Below, piece after piece: positions 44,527 to 53,148 of a stretch of 64,000 nt of DNA. The DNA lies in assembly GCF_000426245.1 (NCBI RefSeq), contig NZ_AUEZ01000037.1, positions 1 through 64,000 of the forward strand. The letters run 5' to 3'. This DNA comes from Bradyrhizobium sp. Ai1a-2. GTDB lineage: Bacteria > Pseudomonadota > Alphaproteobacteria > Rhizobiales > Xanthobacteraceae. Under the pieces are notes generated by a model. That model was given only the letters and a program-made list of their open reading frames with translations. It had not been told where the DNA came from and did not search any database. Numbering within the stretch: the stretch's first letter is position 1; every line of letters starts with the position of its first letter. A program made the position numbers and the translations under genes.

Positions 44527-45585
44527 ATGCCGGGAGCCTCCGCCGCACGTCGATCATCACACACCGCGCCGTCGCGTTCAGCGATCGACTCCGGCTATGT
44601 CGGCCTGGTGCTGAGCGGCGTGCGCGAAGCCGGCCTCGATATCGACCGGCTGCTGGCACGCGCCGGCATCGCGCCCGAGCAACTCGGGAAGCCGGGCGCC
44701 AGGCTCCCGCAGGACCAGTTCGCGCGCCTGATCGCGATCCTGACCCGGGAGACGCGCGACGAGCTCTGGCTGTTGTGCAACCGCCCGATCAAGCCGGGCA
44801 CCTTCCGCATGATGTGCCGGCTGCTCATACGCTGCGCCAATTTGCGCGAGGCGATCCGCATCGGCTGCCAGTTCTATCATCTGGTCGCCGACGATTTCGT
44901 AGTACGGCTTGCGGAAGGCCCGGATGACGCTTCGCTCTACGTCACCGACACCATCGCCCAGCTCAACCGGCGGCGCATGGTCAACGGCGCGATCCTGCTG
45001 TTCGCCTATGGGCTGATGTGCTGGCTGGTGGGACGCCGGCTGCCGCTGATCACGGTCCACTACGTCTTTCCCGAAGAACCGTTCAGTTCGGAGCTCGAGC
45101 CGTTCTACCGGGCACCGATGCTGTTCGAGCAGCCGCGCACCGAAATCCGTTTCGATGCCGAGCTGCTCGATCTGCCGATCATGCCCGACGAAGAGCGGCT
45201 GCGGCGCTTCCTGGCGTCGATGCCCAACGCGCTTTTGGTGCGCTACCGCGACGACAGCAGCATGGCGGAGCGGGTGCGCGGCATTCTCCGCCGCAACCTC
45301 AAGCGTCCGCTGTCGTTCGAGGACATCGCCGGGATGCTGGCGGTCTCGCCGCAGACGCTGCGCCGCCGCCTGCTCGAGGAAGAAAACTGCGGCTTTCAGG
45401 ACATCAAGGACCGGCTGCGCCGCGACCTCGCCACCCACCTGCTGCAGAAGTCCCGGCTGCCGCTGGAGGAAATCGCGGTCTCGCTGGGCTTCTCCGAGCT
45501 CAGCACCTTCCACCGCGCGTTCAGGCGATGGACCGGCGTGGCGCCCGGCGAATTCCGCGAGCGCGGCCGCTCGCCGGCAAAATAG
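44527..45585 (+). CDS. AraC family regulator with N-terminal ligand-binding domain (OruR-like)
   Basis: 352 residues. The N-terminal arabinose-binding-like domain of the OruR/ArgR group is SGYVGLVLSGVREAGLDIDR, LPQDQFARLIAILTRETRDE, GTFRMMCRLLIRCANLREAI. The C-terminal AraC domain has RPLSFEDIAGMLAVSPQTLR and SRLPLEEIAVSLGFSELSTF, HRAFRRWTGVAPGEFRER. It is followed 107 bases later by an acyl-CoA ligase in the same direction, the probable target together with the binding protein gene. Confidence 0.9.
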   Translation: MPGASAARRSSHTAPSRSAIDSGYVGLVLSGVREAGLDIDRLLARAGIAPEQLGKPGARLPQDQFARLIAILTRETRDELWLLCNRPIKPGTFRMMCRLLIRCANLREAIRIGCQFYHLVADDFVVRLAEGPDDASLYVTDTIAQLNRRRMVNGAILLFAYGLMCWLVGRRLPLITVHYVFPEEPFSSELEPFYRAPMLFEQPRTEIRFDAELLDLPIMPDEERLRRFLASMPNALLVRYRDDSSMAERVRGILRRNLKRPLSFEDIAGMLAVSPQTLRRRLLEEENCGFQDIKDRLRRDLATHLLQKSRLPLEEIAVSLGFSELSTFHRAFRRWTGVAPGEFRERGRSPAK

Positions 45586-45692
45586 GGCCGTCGGATTCCG
45601 CCAATCGGATTGGCACGCCCGGTCATTCAACGAATGCGCGCTGACACGGATAATCCCCGCAAGGCCGAGTTCTCGGCAAACACGGGGAAGAA

Positions 45693-47219
45693 ATGCCAAT
45701 CCTGCGCCAATGGGCTGAACGTCATCCCGACAAGACCGCCGCGCTCGTCGCCTTTTCCGACCAGGCGATTACCTATGGCGAACTCGATCGCCGCGCCAAT
45801 GCTGTTACGCAGCTCCTGATCTGGATGGGGCTCGCCGCCGGCGACGGCATCGCGATCATGCTCGACAACGACCCCACCTATTTCGAGCTGATCTGGGGCG
45901 CGCGCCGCCACGGCATCTACTACACGCCGGTCAGCACGCATCTGAAGCCCGAAGAAGCCGCCTATATCGTGCGCGACAGCGGCGCCAAGCTGTTCTTCGT
46001 CGCCGCGCGTTTTGCGGACGCGGTCCAGGCGCTGCTGGCCGACAATCCGCACCGGTGCACGGTCTACGCGCTGGGTGGCGCATTGGACGGCAGCTTCGAC
46101 TATGCCGCGGAGCTGGCGCGTTTCGATCGCCTGATCGAGATCCCCGACGGCCCTGTCGGCAAGGATTTCTTCTATTCCTCGGGCACGACGGGGAGGCCCA
46201 AGGGCATCAAGCAGCCGCTGTTCGCCAACCTTCGCCAGGCGCAGGCGTCCGGCGACTGGGTGCGCGACAATTTCGGCTTCGCGGAAGACACGGTCTATCT
46301 CTCCCCGGCACCCCTGTACCACGGCGCGCCACTTCGTTTCACCATGCGCACGCTGGAAAGCGGCGGCACCGCGGTGATCATGAGGAAGTTCGTGCCTGAG
46401 CAGGCGCTCGCGACCATCGAGCACTACCGCATCACCCACAGCCAATGGGTGCCGACGATGTTCTTCCGCCTGCTCGCGCTGCCGGACGAGATACGCGCCC
46501 GCTACGATCTGTCATCGCATCGCTGCGCGATTCACGCCGCCGCACCTTGTCCGCTCGAGCTCAAGGAGCGGATGATCGACTGGTGGGGACCGATCGTCTG
46601 GGAGTATTACGCGGGCTCGGAACGCAATGGCGCCACCTGCATCTCGACCGCGGACTGGCTGACGCATCGCGGCTCGGTCGGGCGCGCCTGCGTCGGCACC
46701 ATCCACATCCTCGACGAAGCGCAGAACGAACTCGGCCCTGGCGAGATCGGCGACGTCTATTTCGACGGCCCGCAATTCGTCTATCACAACGATCCCGAAA
46801 AGACCGCGCGCTCGCGAACCGCCAAGGGCTGGTCGACCATCGGCGATGTCGGCTATCTCGACGAGGATGGCTATCTCCATCTGACCGACCGCCGCTCGCA
46901 CATGATCATCTCCGGCGGCGTCAATATCTATCCGGCCGAGATTGAGAACCACCTGGCGCTGCATCCTGATGTCGCTGACGTCGCCGTGTTCGGAATCCCC
47001 AATGCGGAATATGGCGAAGAGGTCAAAGCCGTCGTGCAGCTCAGGGAGCCGTCGAAGGCATCATCGGCGCTGGCGGCCGACCTCATGGCATTCTGCCGGG
47101 ACGACCTGTCGCACGTCAAATGCCCGCGCTCGATCGATTTCGAGGCCGAGCTGCCGCGGCAGGAGAACGGCAAGCTGTTCAAGCACGTGCTGAAGCAGCG
47201 CTATCTGCAGCCGGCCTGA
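45693..47219 (+). CDS. Acyl-CoA synthetase (AMP-forming ligase)
   Basis: 508 residues. Motifs: TAALVAFSDQAITYGELDRR, GARRHGIYYTPVSTHLKPEE, P-loop DFFYSSGTTGRPKGIKQPLF, IVWEYYAGSERNGATCISTA, WSTIGDVGYLDEDGYLHLTD and RRSHMIISGGVNIYPAEIEN, catalytic Lys in LPRQENGKLFKHVLKQRY. It activates a carboxylic acid to its CoA ester; the chain or ring type is not evident. The adjacent binding protein and, further on, an acyl-CoA dehydrogenase suggest import and degradation of an organic acid. Confidence 0.9.
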   Translation: MPILRQWAERHPDKTAALVAFSDQAITYGELDRRANAVTQLLIWMGLAAGDGIAIMLDNDPTYFELIWGARRHGIYYTPVSTHLKPEEAAYIVRDSGAKLFFVAARFADAVQALLADNPHRCTVYALGGALDGSFDYAAELARFDRLIEIPDGPVGKDFFYSSGTTGRPKGIKQPLFANLRQAQASGDWVRDNFGFAEDTVYLSPAPLYHGAPLRFTMRTLESGGTAVIMRKFVPEQALATIEHYRITHSQWVPTMFFRLLALPDEIRARYDLSSHRCAIHAAAPCPLELKERMIDWWGPIVWEYYAGSERNGATCISTADWLTHRGSVGRACVGTIHILDEAQNELGPGEIGDVYFDGPQFVYHNDPEKTARSRTAKGWSTIGDVGYLDEDGYLHLTDRRSHMIISGGVNIYPAEIENHLALHPDVADVAVFGIPNAEYGEEVKAVVQLREPSKASSALAADLMAFCRDDLSHVKCPRSIDFEAELPRQENGKLFKHVLKQRYLQPA

Positions 47220-47254
47220 CCAGAGATCATCAACAACGAAGACAGGAAAAGAGC

Positions 47255-48466
47255 ATGAAGAAGCTCATGGTAGCGACCTGTGCGATCGCATGGGCGGGCT
47301 TGTCGTCCTCCGCATTCGCTCAGGAGAAGAACTACGGACCCGGCGTGACCGATACCGAAGTCAAGATCGGCCAGACCATGCCCTATAGCGGCCCCGCATC
47401 GAGCTTCGCAGCGATCGGGCGTGCGATGACCGCCTATTTCCAGAAGGTGAATGCGGAAGGCGGCGTCAACGGCCGCAAGATCAACCTGATCTCGCTCGAC
47501 GACGGCTATAGCCCGCCCAAGGCAGTCGAGCAGACGCGCCGCCTGGTCGAAAGCGAAGAGGTGCTGGCCATCGTCGGCACCTTCGGCTCGCCGACCAACT
47601 TCGCCACGCAGAAATATCTGAACGCCAAGAAGGTGCCGGGCTTGTTCCTCGGCACCGGGGCCAACCGCGTCTCCGAGCCCGCGACCTATCCATGGTCGAT
47701 GGGGTGGCAGCCAAACAACCATGCCAAGGGCGTGATCTACGCCAAATATCTCCTGAAGGAGCGACCGAATGCGAAGGTCGCGGTGCTGTTCCAGAACGAT
47801 GATTTCGGTCGCGACCATCTCAAGGGCTTTCGCGACGGGCTTGGCGACAAGGCCGCCTCGATGATCGTCAAGGAGCTCAGCTACGAGATTGCCGAGCCGA
47901 CAATCGATTCACAGATCCTGATCCTGAAGGCGACCGGCGCCGACGTATTCCTCGACATTTCGACACCGAAATTCTCTGCACAGGCGATCAAGAAGATGGC
48001 GGAGACGAAGTGGGACGCGCTGCATCTTCTCAGCGATGCGGCCGGCTCGATCTCCAGCACGCTGGTGCCGGCGGGACTGGACAATTCCAAGGGCGTCATC
48101 ACGGTCGCCTTCCGCAAGGATCCGAACGACGCGGCATGGGTCGACGATGCCGGCATGAAGGAATATCTCGCCTTCATGAAGCAATACATGCCGGAAGCCA
48201 ATCCGTCCGAGACCTATCACGTGTTCGGCTATGCGACGGCACAGACCTTCATTCACGTCCTGACGAACTGCGGCGACGACCTGACGCGCGAGAACCTGAT
48301 GAAGCAGGCGACCAGCATCAAGGATCTCGTCCTTCCGATCATGCTGCCCGGCATCAAATTCAACACCAGCCCGACGCGCTATACGCCGATGAGCCAGGAA
48401 CAACTGATGCAGTTCGACGGCGTGAAATGGAAGCCGATCGGCGAGGTGATCGACGCGGAGAAGTGA
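47255..48466 (+). CDS. ABC transporter substrate-binding protein (branched-chain amino acid/amide type)
   Basis: 403 residues from ATG 47255, preceded by AGGAAAAGAGC. A signal peptide (MKKLMVATCAIAWAGLSSSA, cleaved after AFA) is followed by a Peripla_BP_6 fold: GVTDTEVKIGQTMPYSGPAS, GGVNGRKINLISLDDGYSPP, LVESEEVLAIVGTFGSPTNF, VAVLFQNDDFGRDHLKGFRD. Relatives bind amino acids, aromatic acids or ureas. No permease or ATPase gene is adjacent, so it must share those parts with another system. It lies 35 bases after the acyl-CoA ligase gene, so substrate uptake may be tied to that ligase. Confidence 0.9.
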   Translation: MKKLMVATCAIAWAGLSSSAFAQEKNYGPGVTDTEVKIGQTMPYSGPASSFAAIGRAMTAYFQKVNAEGGVNGRKINLISLDDGYSPPKAVEQTRRLVESEEVLAIVGTFGSPTNFATQKYLNAKKVPGLFLGTGANRVSEPATYPWSMGWQPNNHAKGVIYAKYLLKERPNAKVAVLFQNDDFGRDHLKGFRDGLGDKAASMIVKELSYEIAEPTIDSQILILKATGADVFLDISTPKFSAQAIKKMAETKWDALHLLSDAAGSISSTLVPAGLDNSKGVITVAFRKDPNDAAWVDDAGMKEYLAFMKQYMPEANPSETYHVFGYATAQTFIHVLTNCGDDLTRENLMKQATSIKDLVLPIMLPGIKFNTSPTRYTPMSQEQLMQFDGVKWKPIGEVIDAEK

Positions 48467-48489
48467 GGGCAAGTTGCGTCCGCGATGGA

Positions 48490-48620
48490 AGCTGCGCTCC
48501 TCCCTCTCCCCGCTTGCGGGAGAGGGTTGGGGTGAGGGTGCCTCCGCATAGGGATTCCCCCGGTGGAGAGAACCCTCACCCGACGCTCCGCGTCGACCTC
48601 TCCCGCAAGCGGGAGAGGTA
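48490..48620. repeat. Palindromic repeat CTCCCTCTCCCGCTTGCGGG type (copy 3)
   Basis: CTCCCTCTCCCCGCTTGCGG faces CCTCTCCCGCAAGCGGGAGAGG around GAGAGAACCCTCACCCGACGCT. It lies between the convergent binding-protein and acyl-CoA dehydrogenase genes and probably ends both transcripts. Confidence 0.8.
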
Positions 48621-48649
48621 AGAAAGGCTCCGCGCCCGTTAGCCCGCCG

Positions 48650-49831
48650 CTACTCACACTCGCGCAGCACTTCGCGGGCGATGGTCATCTTCATCACTTC
48701 GGTGGTGCCTTCCGCGACCTGCGCGATTCGGCTCTGGAAATAGAGCTGGCCGAAGCGGTTTTCCCTGAGCACGCCGAGGCCGCCGTGGATCTGGATGGCG
48801 CGGTCGATGACGCGGCAGGCCGCAAGCGGGGCGAAACATTTCACCATCGCGGCTTCCTTTCGCGCGTCAAGGCCGCGATCGAGCATCCAGGCGGCCTTGT
48901 AGGCCATCAGCCGCGACTGCTCGATGTCCATCTCCGATTCCGCAAGCATCCATTGAATGGCCTGACGTTCCGCGAGCGGCTTGCCGAACGTCTCGCGCTC
49001 GCGCGCTCGCTTCGCAGCCTGCGTCTGCGCCCAGCGCGCCGTGCCGGTCAGGCGGGCCCCGATCACGGTGCGGTTGCGGTTGAGCTGGTCCATCATGTAG
49101 CGGAAGCCCATGCCTTCCTGACCCAGCATGTTCTTAGCCGGCACCACGCAATCCTTGTATTGGTAATCGCAGCTGCGGCCGAGATAGGTGCCTGGCGCCA
49201 TGGTCTCGTATTCGCGCAGCACCGAGACGCCGGGATTGGGATAGTCGACCAGGAACAGGCTAATCCCTTCATAGCCCTTCGCCGGATCGGTCACGGCATA
49301 GCACAGCAGATATTTCGGCGTGATGCCCGGATGGTTCGGCGGCGGCGCCCAGCGCTTGATGCCGTTGATGATGTAGTTGTCGCCATCGCGAACGGCGGTG
49401 GTCTTTATCCCGGCCGCGTCGGAGCCTGCGCCCGGCTCGGAGATGTTGATGTGGTAGAACTTGTCGTCTTTCAAAATCGGATAGAGATACGCCTCCTTCT
49501 GCCATTCCGGCGCGACGTGAAGCGCGGGGTGCGGATCGAGAAAGCCCGACCAGGTCGCGAGCAGGCCATGCATCACGGGCGAGCTCACGATCTCCTCATA
49601 GACCAGGCACTTCGCCACCGTCCCGAGTCCTTGCCCACCGGCCTCCTTCGGCACCGCCAATCCCCTGAAGCCGTATTCGCGGAATTTCCGCACCACGCCC
49701 ATGAAGATATCGTGCGGCACGGCGTAATCATCCGTTCCCCAGTCATCCTCGAGCGGGCGGCAGACTTCCTCCACAAAGGCGGCGGCCCGGGCCTTGATTT
49801 CGCGTTCTTCCCTGGACAGTTCAAAATCCAC
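48650..49831 (-). CDS. Acyl-CoA dehydrogenase
   Basis: 393 residues from GTG 49829-49831, chosen because GGAGAG lies just ahead; an in-frame TTG is 12 bases upstream. Motifs: YGFRGLAVPKEAGGQGLGTV, FYHINISEPGAGSDAAGIKT (FAD region), RETFGKPLAERQAIQWMLAE, IQIHGGLGVLRENRFGQLYF, RIAQVAEGTTEVMKMTIARE. The catalytic base should be in the GLGVLRE-VAEGTTE region. It oxidises an acyl-CoA to the enoyl-CoA in beta-oxidation-like catabolism, passing electrons to ETF. It is a single gene on the minus strand. Confidence 0.9.
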   Translation of the reverse strand: MDFELSREEREIKARAAAFVEEVCRPLEDDWGTDDYAVPHDIFMGVVRKFREYGFRGLAVPKEAGGQGLGTVAKCLVYEEIVSSPVMHGLLATWSGFLDPHPALHVAPEWQKEAYLYPILKDDKFYHINISEPGAGSDAAGIKTTAVRDGDNYIINGIKRWAPPPNHPGITPKYLLCYAVTDPAKGYEGISLFLVDYPNPGVSVLREYETMAPGTYLGRSCDYQYKDCVVPAKNMLGQEGMGFRYMMDQLNRNRTVIGARLTGTARWAQTQAAKRARERETFGKPLAERQAIQWMLAESEMDIEQSRLMAYKAAWMLDRGLDARKEAAMVKCFAPLAACRVIDRAIQIHGGLGVLRENRFGQLYFQSRIAQVAEGTTEVMKMTIAREVLRECE

Positions 49832-49939
49832 TGTTCTCTCCAAGCCTTGTTTGCAAGGCTAGAGACTAGGTCGGCTGGGTCGGGGCGATTATGGCGTGGA
49901 GAGCCAATCTGGTTGGCTGATTGCATCACCTTCGGGAGA

Positions 49940-50659
49940 CTAGCGGAACAGGCCCGCAAGCACGGGCACGAGGATCGCGGTCAGCAAGCCATTGAGGCCG
50001 ATGCCGAGTGCTGCGAAAGCGGCCCCGAGTTCGTCGCGCGCGGCGACTTGCGCTGCGGCGACGCCGCTTCCGGCAAGGCCGGCGGCAAGTCCCTTGGCGC
50101 GCCAGTCCCTGACCTTCAGGCCATGCAGCATGTGCTGACCGACAACAGCGGCAAGGATGCCGCCGAGGATCGCAAGCGCGGCGGTGAGCGCGGGCACGCC
50201 GCCGATCTGCTCGGAGACCGCGACCGCGATCGGCGTGGTGACGGCCCTGGGCGCCATCGACAGCGCGACCTCGCGCGTGCCGCCGAGCAGCCAGACGATG
50301 CCGACGCCGCTTGCGATCGACGTCACCGATCCCGCAAGCAGCGCAAGGCCGATTCCGTGCATGTTTTCGCGGACGAGGCGCGCGTTCCTCGCCAACGGGA
50401 TCGCAAGCGCGATGGTGGCGGGGCCGAGCAGGAAGTTGATGAATTGCGCGCCGGCAAAATAGGTCACGTAGCTGGTGCCGCTCGCGAGCACGACGACGGC
50501 GGCCAGAACGATCGCGATCAGCACGGGGCTTGCGAGAGCCGAGTCGCGGCACGCGCGCTGCAACGCGCACGCGACGACATAGGCCGCGAGCGTAACGACG
50601 AGCCACAGCAGCGGCGTCGTCGAAAGCGGCATCCACAGATGCTGGATGGCATGGTTCAT
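49940..50659 (-). CDS. lrgB: LrgB/CidB family membrane protein
   Basis: 239 residues from ATG 50657-50659, overlapping the upstream LrgA-like stop by 4 bases. At least six hydrophobic segments are visible (LLWLVVTLAAYVVACALQ; VLIAIVLAAVVVLASG; INFLLGPATIALAIPLA). The family motifs APRAVTTPIAVAVSEQIGG and GLAAGLAGSGVAAAQVAARD are present. LrgAB/CidAB complexes are inner-membrane proteins linked to murein-hydrolase export control and, in several bacteria, to pyruvate or glycolate transport. Which applies here is open. Confidence 0.88.
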   Translation of the reverse strand: MNHAIQHLWMPLSTTPLLWLVVTLAAYVVACALQRACRDSALASPVLIAIVLAAVVVLASGTSYVTYFAGAQFINFLLGPATIALAIPLARNARLVRENMHGIGLALLAGSVTSIASGVGIVWLLGGTREVALSMAPRAVTTPIAVAVSEQIGGVPALTAALAILGGILAAVVGQHMLHGLKVRDWRAKGLAAGLAGSGVAAAQVAARDELGAAFAALGIGLNGLLTAILVPVLAGLFR

Positions 50660-51081
50660 CGCGCGCCCCCGTGATGGCCGACCAGATCGGGCGGCGCGGC
50701 TTCGCGCGCAACAGATGGCGCATCGCCGCGGGGCCGCGTGGTCCAATGCATCACCAGTCCGGTCACCGCGAGGCTGAGAATGGTCGAGCCGACCAGCCCG
50801 GCAAGGATCGGCAGCCACTCAGCGCGCAGCAATCCGGCCTCCGCGATGAGGCCCACGCCGGCGGGAACGAACAGCAGGCCCATGTGGCTGATCAAGCCCT
50901 CAGAGGTCCGGACAAGCGCTTCAGGGATCGCCGGCGCATCCGGTCTGTCCTTCCTCGCGATCAGGACAGCCGCGAGCAGGAACATCCCGATCACTGGACC
51001 GGGAATGGGAAGATGCAGCGCGCCGCGCACGAGCTCGCCTGCGAGCTCGAACGCGATCAGCAGCAGGAAAGCGGCGATCAT
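50656..51081 (-). CDS. lrgA: LrgA/CidA family membrane protein
   Basis: 141 residues: MIAAFLLLIAFELAGELVRG, ALHLPIPGPVIGMFLLAAVL and LISHMGLLFVPAGVGLIAEA are typical of LrgA (holin-like). Four membrane segments are predictable. The C-terminal tail (TTRPRGDAPSVAREA) is cytoplasmic and unusually long. It lies 9 bases after the oxidoreductase gene and overlaps lrgB, giving a three-gene operon. The oxidoreductase neighbour points to a small-acid transport role for LrgAB. Confidence 0.88.
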   Translation of the reverse strand: MIAAFLLLIAFELAGELVRGALHLPIPGPVIGMFLLAAVLIARKDRPDAPAIPEALVRTSEGLISHMGLLFVPAGVGLIAEAGLLRAEWLPILAGLVGSTILSLAVTGLVMHWTTRPRGDAPSVAREAAPPDLVGHHGGAR

Positions 51082-51090
51082 CGCAGCACC

Positions 51091-52107
51091 TCAGCTCTGG
51101 CGGGGCTTGTCGTTGGCGATCGGGAGGCGGGACGGCAGGCCGGCATCGCGCGCGGCGAGCAGCCCGAGCGCAGACCAGTCGAGATCGGCCCAGCCGCGTG
51201 CGATGAGTCCGACCAGGCGATCATGGGCGAGGCTCGCAGACGGCATCGGCACCGCAGTTCGCTCCGCCTCCGCCAGCGCCAGCCTGAGGTCCTTGACCGC
51301 GAGCGGCACGGCCATTCCGGCCGGCGAGTAATGCTCATTGAGGATCTTGCCGCCATAGGTCTTGTGGACCTTGGCGTCGAACAGCGAGTTCGTCAGCACG
51401 TCGAACGCGACCTCTTGATCGACGCCGCCCTTGCGCAGCAGCGCCAGCACTTCGCCCATGGCCTCGAGCGTCGTCGCGGTCAGCACATTGCCGGCGAGCT
51501 TCATCAGGTTCGCAGCCGCGGGGTCGTCCGAGATGACAAAGAGGCGCTGGCCAAGTCTCACGAGCAGCGGCTTCGCTCGCGCAAGCGCATCCGGATCACC
51601 CGCGGCCAGCACGAACAGCTTGCGGCTGTGCGCGAGGTCGGGATTGCCGAGAACCGGTGCGGCGACATAGTCCTGGCCTCGGGCGCGGTGCGCGTCGGCA
51701 AGGCGCGCGGAAAGACCGGGGCTCACGGTGCTCATGGAGATGTGGATCGCGCCGGGATGCATGACGTCGAGCAGGCCGCCCGGGTCCAGCACGGCAGGGC
51801 CGAGTACCGTGTCATCAGGAAGCGCGGTGATGATGAAGTCGCAGGCTGCAAGGTCCGAAAAGCCCGCTGCCGGTTTCGCGCCTGCCTGCACCAGCAGCGC
51901 GACCCGCTCCGGACCACGGTCGAAGGCCCACACCTGATGACCATCGGCCAGCAGGTTCCGGGCGAAGGCCTCACCCATATGGCCGAGGCCGACGACGCCG
52001 ACCCGCGCAGTCTGGCGCTCCGTGATTACACCCCCATTCTGCAAAGACTGGCCGGCAGTCCAGCGCTCGGCGCCATCCTTTGAAATTTCGATGATTTTGC
52101 TTGTCAT
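51091..52107 (-). CDS. NAD(P)-dependent oxidoreductase of the 3-hydroxyisobutyrate dehydrogenase family
   Basis: 338 residues from ATG 52105-52107, preceded by GGAGATTCCGCC. There are about 30 extra residues before the Rossmann motif RVGVVGLGHMGEAFARNLLA. Other motifs are ISMSTVSPGLSARLADAHRA, YVAAPVLGNPDLAHSRKLFV, catalytic Lys in LMKLAGNVLTATTLEAMGEV and KDLRLALAEAERTAVPMPSA. The family reduces or oxidises short beta-hydroxyacids such as tartronate semialdehyde. With lrgAB in the operon the substrate could be glycolate- or glycerate-related; this is inference. Divergent from a LysR gene. Confidence 0.88.
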   Translation of the reverse strand: MTSKIIEISKDGAERWTAGQSLQNGGVITERQTARVGVVGLGHMGEAFARNLLADGHQVWAFDRGPERVALLVQAGAKPAAGFSDLAACDFIITALPDDTVLGPAVLDPGGLLDVMHPGAIHISMSTVSPGLSARLADAHRARGQDYVAAPVLGNPDLAHSRKLFVLAAGDPDALARAKPLLVRLGQRLFVISDDPAAANLMKLAGNVLTATTLEAMGEVLALLRKGGVDQEVAFDVLTNSLFDAKVHKTYGGKILNEHYSPAGMAVPLAVKDLRLALAEAERTAVPMPSASLAHDRLVGLIARGWADLDWSALGLLAARDAGLPSRLPIANDKPRQS

Positions 52108-52144
52108 GGCGGAATCTCCGGGTTGTCTACTCGGAAGATCGTGT

Positions 52145-52164
52145 ATTCTTGCACGCTGCGGAAT
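52145..52164. promoter_or_regulatory. Possible LysR site, ATTC-N12-GAAT
   Basis: A short inverted repeat in the 99-base divergent gap between the oxidoreductase and LysR genes. The spacing is near the LysR pattern, but the arms are only four bases. Confidence 0.3.
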
Positions 52165-52206
52165 GGCTCCTTTGGCAAATGATTGTTGCAGGAAGGGGAA
52201 AGATCG

Positions 52207-53148
52207 GTGGACTATCTTGAGGCCATGACGGCCTTCGTGCGGGCGGTCGAGCTCGGCAGTTTCTCCAAGGCAGCCGCCGAGGCCGGGCTGAAGGTCTCGA
52301 CCGTCTCGCGCTATGTGAGCGGGCTCGAAGCCGACCTCGGTGCTGCGCTCTTGAACCGCTCGACACGGCGGCTGAACCTCACCGAAGCCGGCCGGCTGTT
52401 CTACGACCGCGCCACGGGGATCCTCGCCGAGGTCGACGAAGCCAGGGATGCGACGCGATCTCTGAACGCGCGGCCGCAGGGGCTGTTGCGGATCAACATC
52501 CCCGGCGCCTTCGGACGCCGGCATGTGATGCCGCACATGACGGATTTCCTCGCCGCCTATCCGGACATCAAGCTGGACGCGACGCTCACGGACACCACCG
52601 TCGACCTGATCGAGACCGCAACCGATGTCGCGATCCGGATCGGTGCACTGGTCGACTCCACGCTGATCGCGAGGAAGCTGGCGCCGCAGCGCCGCGTGCT
52701 GGTCGCAAGCCATGACTATCTCGACCGTGCACCGCCGCTGCATGCGCCCGCCGATCTCGGTCGTCATGAATGTCTCGCCTTTGCGCTGCAGCCGGGCGAA
52801 GCTTGGTATTTTCGCGTAAACCGAGATCCATCCGCTGCCATCGGCGAGATTGCGGTGAGCGGCCGCCTGCGCGCCAACGACTCCGAGGCGCTGCGCGAAG
52901 CCGCTCTGGCCGGGCTCGGCATCGCGCTGCTACCGACATGGCTCGTCAGTGCCGACGTGCAGAGCAAACAGCTCGCAGCGCTCTTGACCGAGCACGAATG
53001 GCTGATCTCGCCCGGCGCCGAACGCGCGATCTGGGGCGTCTATCCACCGAAACGAACGGTCTCGCCCAAGGTGAGGGCATTCCTCGCCTTCATCGAGCAA
53101 CGCTTCGGCCAGCCGGCCTATTGGGATCTGGCGTCGCCGTCAGCGTGA
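52207..53148 (+). CDS. LysR family transcriptional regulator
   Basis: 313 residues from GTG 52207, preceded by AGGAAGGGGAAAG; an in-frame TTG 24 bases upstream is less likely. The helix-turn-helix is FVRAVELGSFSKAAAEAGLK, VSTVSRYVSGLEADLGAALL, NRSTRRLNLTEAGR; the effector domain follows (GLLRINIPGAFGRRHVMPHM; EAALAGLGIALLPTWLV). Divergent from the oxidoreductase-lrgAB operon, its likely target. Its 3' end overlaps the convergent LysR gene by nine bases. Confidence 0.9.
   Translation: MDYLEAMTAFVRAVELGSFSKAAAEAGLKVSTVSRYVSGLEADLGAALLNRSTRRLNLTEAGRLFYDRATGILAEVDEARDATRSLNARPQGLLRINIPGAFGRRHVMPHMTDFLAAYPDIKLDATLTDTTVDLIETATDVAIRIGALVDSTLIARKLAPQRRVLVASHDYLDRAPPLHAPADLGRHECLAFALQPGEAWYFRVNRDPSAAIGEIAVSGRLRANDSEALREAALAGLGIALLPTWLVSADVQSKQLAALLTEHEWLISPGAERAIWGVYPPKRTVSPKVRAFLAFIEQRFGQPAYWDLASPSA

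Noticed and set aside
48563..50674. 703-codon plus-strand open frame over acyl-CoA dehydrogenase and lrgB
   Set aside because: Antisense shadow; both opposite genes have strong family motifs.
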